Position numbers and translations under genes: made by a program
Source: Bordetella parapertussis
Lineage (GTDB): Bacteria; Pseudomonadota; Gammaproteobacteria; Burkholderiales; Burkholderiaceae_C
Direction: 5' to 3'
Length of the DNA stretch: 9,289 bases
Assembly: GCA_945900695.1 (NCBI GenBank)
Contig: CAMDJU010000097.1
Coordinates: 1-9,289, forward strand
The notes under the pieces: generated by a model
The model's database searches: none
What the model saw: only the letters and a program-made list of their open reading frames with translations
Told to the model about the DNA's origin: nothing
Shown here: in pieces, positions 5,835 to 9,289 of the stretch
Layout: the number at the start of each line of letters is the position of its first letter
How positions within the stretch are numbered: position 1 is the stretch's first letter

Positions 5835-7643
5835 ATGTTTCCCCAGCGACTCGACTCTGCACTGGCCTACGACATCGCCAAAGCCATGATGGATGGCTTT
5901 AACCACCACTATCGACTTTTCCGGGCAGAGTCGGCGCGCGCCAAACACCGGTTTGAAACCGCTGACTGGCATGGGCAACAACGCGCCCAGCGCGAGCGCA
6001 TTGCGTTTTATGACCTGCGCGTCAAAGAGTGCTCCAACCGCTTAGAGCGCGAGTTCAAAGCGCACCAACAAGCCACGGAAGTGTGGCAGCAAGTCAAACT
6101 GCACTTCATTGGATTGCTGGTGGACCACCACCAACCCGAATTGGCCGAAACCTTTTTCAACTCGGTGACCACCAAAATCCTGCACCGCAGCTACTTTCAC
6201 AACGACTTTATTTTTGTCCGCCCAGCTGTCAGCACCGAATACATTGAAAGCGATGGCCCCAACGCCCGCCCCACCTACTTTTCTTGGTATCCGCAGTCCA
6301 ACGAATTGCGTCCCGTGTTGTTGGACATCGTCAACCACTACGGCCTGCATTGCCCGTTTGAAAACATCGAGCGTGACATCGATGCGGTGCTGCTGCGCTT
6401 CAATGGCATATTGGGCGCCGTCAAAACCCGCGCCAACTTTCAAATCCAAACCCTTTCGAGCTTGTTCTACCGCAACAAAGGCGCGTATCTGGTGGGCAAG
6501 GTCATCAATGGCTTTCATGAGCAGCCCTTTGCCCTGCCCATTTTGCACACGCCAAAAGGCCAATTGGTTATCGATGCGGTGCTCAGTGGCGAGGACGATT
6601 TGTTGATGCTGTTCAGCTTTGCGCGCGCATACTTCATGGTGGACATGGAGGTGCCCTCGGCCTATGTTCAATTTTTGCGCGGCATGATGCCGCGCAAACC
6701 GCGGGCTGAGTTCTACAACGCCTTGGGCCTGATCAAGCAAGGAAAAACCCTTTTTTACCGCGACTTTCTCCACCACCTGCGCCACAGCAGCGACGCATTT
6801 CGCATCGCACCCGGCATCAAGGGCATGGTCATGTTGGTGTTTGACCTGCCGTCGTTTCCCTATGTGTTCAAAGTCATCAAAGACTTTTACCCTGCTCCCA
6901 AAGACACCAGCCGCGAGCAAATCAAAGGCAAATATTTACTCGTTAAGCAGCACGACCGGGTGGGGCGCATGGCTGACACCATGGAGTACAGCAATGTGGC
7001 CTTTCCGCGCGAACGCTTCAGCGATGAACTGCTCGCCGAAATTGAAAAATACGCCCCCAGTCAACTGGAGATCACCCACAACAGCACCACGGGCAAAGCT
7101 GAAGTGGTGATCAAACACATCTACATCGAGCGGCGCATGATTCCGCTCAACCTGTATTTGCAAGAAGCCTTTGACGCTCCCCAAGACCCGCGCTCACAGC
7201 AACAATTGGCGCGCAGCGTCATTGAATACGGCAACGCCATCAAAGACCTGTTGGCCGCCAACATCTTTCCTGGCGATATGCTGTGGAAAAACTTTGGCGT
7301 CACACGCCACGGCAAGGTGGTGTTTTATGACTATGACGAAATCGAATACCTGACCGATTGCAACTTCCGTTCCGTGCCCATACCGCGCAACGAAGAAGAC
7401 GAAATGTCGGGCGAAATTTGGTACCACGTTGGACCGCGCGATGTTTTCCCTGAAACCTTTGGTCCTTTTTTATTGGGCAACCCGGCTGTGCGCGAAGTGT
7501 TCATGCAGCACCACGCCGACCTGCTCAATCCCCTTTACTGGCAAAGCCACAAAGAAAAAATACAAACCGGCCACGTCCACGATGTTTTTCCCTACGACGC
7601 CGACAAGCGCTTGCCGCACCGGCGCAGCATCGCCACCATTTGA
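5835..7643 (+). CDS. aceK: Isocitrate dehydrogenase kinase/phosphatase
   Basis: This bifunctional 602-residue enzyme phosphorylates and dephosphorylates isocitrate dehydrogenase, diverting isocitrate into the glyoxylate bypass when cells live on acetyl-CoA-yielding substrates. E. coli AceK has 578 residues. The N-terminal regulatory half ends at the ATP loop APGIKGMVM (325-333). The kinase half carries VFKVIKD with Lys346, [10 protein letters not shown] with Asp381, [11 protein letters not shown], the catalytic loop FPGDMLWKN (Asp481, Asn486), and FYDYDE with Asp499. By offset counting these match E. coli Lys336, Asp371, Asp457, Asn462 and Asp475. Compared with E. coli, about 14 extra residues lie between the lysine and the catalytic loop. 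ATG 5835 follows can by 27 bases. Most unusually, it is linked not to aceA or aceB but to leucine-catabolic genes. Confidence 0.97.
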   Translation: MFPQRLDSALAYDIAKAMMDGFNHHYRLFRAESARAKHRFETADWHGQQRAQRERIAFYDLRVKECSNRLEREFKAHQQATEVWQQVKLHFIGLLVDHHQPELAETFFNSVTTKILHRSYFHNDFIFVRPAVSTEYIESDGPNARPTYFSWYPQSNELRPVLLDIVNHYGLHCPFENIERDIDAVLLRFNGILGAVKTRANFQIQTLSSLFYRNKGAYLVGKVINGFHEQPFALPILHTPKGQLVIDAVLSGEDDLLMLFSFARAYFMVDMEVPSAYVQFLRGMMPRKPRAEFYNALGLIKQGKTLFYRDFLHHLRHSSDAFRIAPGIKGMVMLVFDLPSFPYVFKVIKDFYPAPKDTSREQIKGKYLLVKQHDRVGRMADTMEYSNVAFPRERFSDELLAEIEKYAPSQLEITHNSTTGKAEVVIKHIYIERRMIPLNLYLQEAFDAPQDPRSQQQLARSVIEYGNAIKDLLAANIFPGDMLWKNFGVTRHGKVVFYDYDEIEYLTDCNFRSVPIPRNEEDEMSGEIWYHVGPRDVFPETFGPFLLGNPAVREVFMQHHADLLNPLYWQSHKEKIQTGHVHDVFPYDADKRLPHRRSIATI

Positions 7644-7650
7644 TCTTCAC

Positions 7651-7655
7651 AGGAG
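7651..7655 (+). promoter_or_regulatory. Strong Shine-Dalgarno for the thiolase gene
   Basis: AGGAG lies six bases before ATG 7662, in the 18-base gap after aceK. It is the clearest ribosome binding site in the window, where most other starts lack one. It fixes the thiolase start and suggests high translation relative to its operon neighbours. Confidence 0.8.
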
Positions 7656-7661
7656 CAACTC

Positions 7662-8843
7662 ATGTCCGAATCCATCGTCATCGTCAGCGCTGCGCGCACC
7701 CCCATGGGCAGCTTCCAGGGCGACTTTGCCAGCCTCAGCGCCCACGACTTGGGCGGTGTGGCCATCGCCGCCGCCTTGGCCCGTGCGGGCATCGACCCGA
7801 TGCTGGTCACCGAAGTGCTCATGGGTAATTGCTTGATGGCGGGCCAAGGCCAAGCCCCAGCGCGCCAAGCCGCCTTCAAGGGGGGCTTGCCCGCCAGCGC
7901 AGGTGCGGTCACCCTGTCCAAAATGTGTGGTTCGGGCATGCGCGCGGCCATGTTTGCCCATGACATGTTGCGTGCGGGCAGCCATGATGTGATCGTCGCT
8001 GGCGGAATGGAGAGCATGACCAACGCACCCTACCTCATGCTCAAAGGCCGCGCCGGATACCGCATGGGTCACGACCGCATCTACGACCACATGATGCTCG
8101 ACGGCTTGGAAGACGCCTACCAACCCGGGCGCAGCATGGGCACCTTTGGGGAAGACTGTGCCGCCAAATATCAGTTCAGCCGCGCCCAGCAAGACCACTT
8201 TGCCACCGTCAGCGTCGAGCGCGCCAAAGCAGCCACCGCCTCGGGCGACTTTGCCACCGAAATCGCCCCTGTCACCATCAAAGACCGCGCCGGTGAGCGC
8301 ATCATTCACATCGATGAAGGCCCGGGTAAGGTCAAGCTTGACAAAATCAGCAGCCTCAAACCCGCCTTTCAAAAAGACGGCACCATCACTGCGGCCTCTA
8401 GCTCGTCCATCAACGACGGGGCCGCTGCCTTGGTGCTCATGCGCGAGGGCACCGCCCAACAACTGGGCTACAAACCTCTGGCCCGCATCGTTGGCCATGC
8501 CACCCATGCGCAAGCGCCTGAATGGTTCTCCACCGCACCCGTTGGGGCCAGCCAAAAGGCCTTGGCCAAAGCAGGTTGGGCTGTGTCTGATGTGGACTTG
8601 TGGGAAGTCAACGAAGCCTTTGCCGTGGTGCCCATGGCCTTGATGCATGAGCTGGGTGTGCCGCACGACAAAGTCAATGTGCATGGGGGTGCCTGTGCGC
8701 TGGGGCACCCCATTGGCGCATCGGGAGCTCGCATCATCGTCACCTTGCTGCACGCTTTGCAAACCAAAGGTTTGCGCAAGGGCTTGGCCACCTTGTGCAT
8801 TGGAGGTGGCGAAGGCACCGCGATGGCGCTGGAATTGGTCTAA
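7662..8843 (+). CDS. Acetyl-CoA C-acetyltransferase (thiolase; AtoB/PhaA-like)
   Basis: This 393-residue protein is the standard length for a tetrameric type II thiolase, which condenses two acetyl-CoA or cleaves acetoacetyl-CoA with CoA. The nucleophile is Cys89 in KMCGSGMRA. The second active-site set is NEAFAVV (Asn317), GGACALGHPIGASGAR (His349) and CIGGGEG (Cys379). The pantetheine-loop region and the SSSINDGAAALVLM block are also intact. The N-terminus VIVSAARTPMGSFQG begins as in all thiolases, directly after the start chosen by its AGGAG. It lies 18 bases after aceK and 154 before liuB. In leucine breakdown, acetoacetate from HMG-CoA lyase becomes acetoacetyl-CoA and is cleaved by such an enzyme, so a degradative role is likely. 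A biosynthetic (polyhydroxybutyrate) role cannot be excluded, since sequence alone does not separate the two. Confidence 0.94.
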   Translation: MSESIVIVSAARTPMGSFQGDFASLSAHDLGGVAIAAALARAGIDPMLVTEVLMGNCLMAGQGQAPARQAAFKGGLPASAGAVTLSKMCGSGMRAAMFAHDMLRAGSHDVIVAGGMESMTNAPYLMLKGRAGYRMGHDRIYDHMMLDGLEDAYQPGRSMGTFGEDCAAKYQFSRAQQDHFATVSVERAKAATASGDFATEIAPVTIKDRAGERIIHIDEGPGKVKLDKISSLKPAFQKDGTITAASSSSINDGAAALVLMREGTAQQLGYKPLARIVGHATHAQAPEWFSTAPVGASQKALAKAGWAVSDVDLWEVNEAFAVVPMALMHELGVPHDKVNVHGGACALGHPIGASGARIIVTLLHALQTKGLRKGLATLCIGGGEGTAMALELV

Positions 8844-8943
8844 GTCTATTTCCAGCCACACCCAGAATGTCCAGGTTTTTCTGCGTACGTGCTGTTTTTG
8901 TTGGTACTGAAATAAGTGAAGAAGGTTTGCCTCAGCAGACGGG

Positions 8944-8965
8944 TTGACGTTTACGTCAACGTCAA
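8944..8965. promoter_or_regulatory. Near-perfect palindrome upstream of liuB, probable LiuR operator
   Basis: Bases 8945-8964 read TGACGTTTACGTCAACGTCA, identical to the 4116-4135 palindrome except for one base (A to C at the 13th position). With the flanking T and A it pairs at 10 of 11 positions around 8954/8955. A tighter TTGACGT-TT-ACGTCAA repeat (8944-8959) is nested inside. It ends 32 bases before the liuB ATG. Assignment to the LiuR encoded at 4212 is inferred from the recurrence and from liuB being a classic LiuR target. Confidence 0.8.
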
Positions 8966-8972
8966 CTAAAGT
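8944..8972 (+). promoter_or_regulatory. Candidate sigma-70 promoter of liuB, overlapped by the operator
   Basis: TTGACG (8944-8949) and TAAAGT (8967-8972, four of six matches to TATAAT) are separated by 17 bases, the ideal distance. The palindrome occupies the -35 and the spacer, the usual position for a MerR-family site, and it allows either repression or activation. Transcription would start near 8979, leaving a leader of about 19 bases. No Shine-Dalgarno is evident before the ATG. Confidence 0.55.
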
Positions 8973-8997
8973 CATCGCTTTACCTGTTTGGCCTGCC

Positions 8998-9289
8998 ATG
9001 TCGGTTCTCACCTCCCATTTATCTCCTCGCGCTGCCGACTTTGCGGCCAACGTGCAGGCCATGCAAGCCGCGGTGGCCGATTTGCGTGCGCAGTTGCAAG
9101 CCAGCGCTTTGGGTGGCGGTGAGGCGGCGCGTGCCAAGCAACTCGCTCGCGGCAAGCTCCCCCCTCGCGAGCGGGTGGCCTTGTTGCTAGACCCTGGCAC
9201 GCCTTTCTTAGAACTCAGCCCCTTGGCCGCGTACGGCATGTACAACGGCGACGCGCCTTGTGCAGGTGTGATTGCCGGCATTGGCCGGA
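8998..9289 (+). CDS. liuB: Methylcrotonoyl-CoA carboxylase beta (carboxyltransferase) subunit, N-terminal part (cut by window end)
   Basis: Ninety-seven codons are present of a protein that is normally about 535 residues. The subunit transfers the carboxyl group from carboxybiotin to 3-methylcrotonyl-CoA in leucine degradation, working with a biotin-carrying alpha chain (LiuD) that should lie downstream. The family opening is clear: a helical N-terminus, then [20 protein letters not shown] (a block shared by all acyl-CoA carboxyltransferases), then [20 protein letters not shown] and GVIAGIGR. The [10 protein letters not shown] stretch favours methylcrotonyl- over propionyl-CoA carboxylase, whose equivalent segment differs. 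ATG 8998 is the first in-frame start after the promoter and gives the usual N-terminal length. It is the first gene of a probably separate transcript, with its own operator-promoter, and likely continues into the remaining liu genes. Confidence 0.93.
   Translation, partial: MSVLTSHLSPRAADFAANVQAMQAAVADLRAQLQASALGGGEAARAKQLARGKLPPRERVALLLDPGTPFLELSPLAAYGMYNGDAPCAGVIAGIGR

Noticed and set aside
6042..6920. A 292-codon - strand open frame within aceK
   Set aside because: It is a shadow of aceK, whose full-length protein is unmistakable. The antisense translation resembles no protein I know.
8844..8943. Possible intrinsic terminator after the thiolase (T-runs near 8876-8881 and 8893-8899)
   Set aside because: The T-runs are not preceded by a convincing GC-rich stem. 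Only short imperfect repeats such as around CGTACG are seen.
7647..9281. A 544-codon open frame on the - strand across the thiolase and the liuB start
   Set aside because: It is antisense to a thiolase with every catalytic motif and to the liuB start, and also crosses the liuB promoter region. The translation shows no family-like motifs. Long antisense frames are common in GC-rich genes with this codon bias.
1..9289. Defence system, prophage, transposon or CRISPR signatures
   Set aside because: All gene-sized frames are accounted for by housekeeping or catabolic families. No terminal inverted repeats, integrase or transposase motifs, or regularly spaced repeats were found.

Overview
The window looks like chromosomal DNA from a betaproteobacterium of the order Burkholderiales, most likely Comamonadaceae (Limnohabitans/Rhodoferax-like). 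This placement rests on recognising the proteins and their order (glyS-gmhB-plsC-metalloprotease, and carbonic anhydrase-aceK-thiolase-methylcrotonyl-CoA carboxylase) and on the moderately GC-rich, CC/GC-ending codon use. No database search was possible. Coding density is very high. I see no tRNA, rRNA, CRISPR array, insertion sequence or prophage, and no gene-free stretch longer than about 160 bases.

Left block (1-3055, + strand). This is a tight housekeeping run: the 3' end of glyS (glycyl-tRNA synthetase beta chain), gmhB (heptose bisphosphate phosphatase for lipopolysaccharide core), plsC (acyltransferase making phosphatidic acid) and a YgjP/SprT-like zinc metallopeptidase. Gaps are 4-21 bases, so these genes are probably co-transcribed. 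Translation and envelope biogenesis are its themes.

Middle (3027-4211). A metallo-beta-lactamase-fold hydrolase on the - strand runs tail-to-tail into the metallopeptidase, with a 29-base overlap of coding ends. Its start faces a MerR-family regulator of the LiuR type across a 114-base divergent intergenic region. That region holds a perfect 20-base palindrome, TGACGTTTACGTAAACGTCA.

Right block (4212-9289, + strand). liuR overlaps a PaaI-type thioesterase by ATGA. Then come beta-carbonic anhydrase (can), isocitrate dehydrogenase kinase/phosphatase (aceK), acetyl-CoA acetyltransferase and, after a 154-base gap, the start of liuB (methylcrotonoyl-CoA carboxylase carboxyltransferase chain), cut by the window end. 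The gap before liuB carries a near-copy of the liuR-upstream palindrome (19 of 20 bases identical), overlapping a plausible sigma-70 promoter.

Taken together the right block reads as a leucine/isovalerate catabolic locus under a LiuR-type regulator, with accessory functions that fit the pathway. Carbonic anhydrase can supply bicarbonate to the biotin carboxylase, thiolase can cleave the acetoacetyl-CoA formed at the end of leucine breakdown, and AceK can set the split of acetyl-CoA carbon between the TCA cycle and the glyoxylate bypass. I did not find a wholly new system. The most interesting signal is the duplicated operator framing this set of genes.
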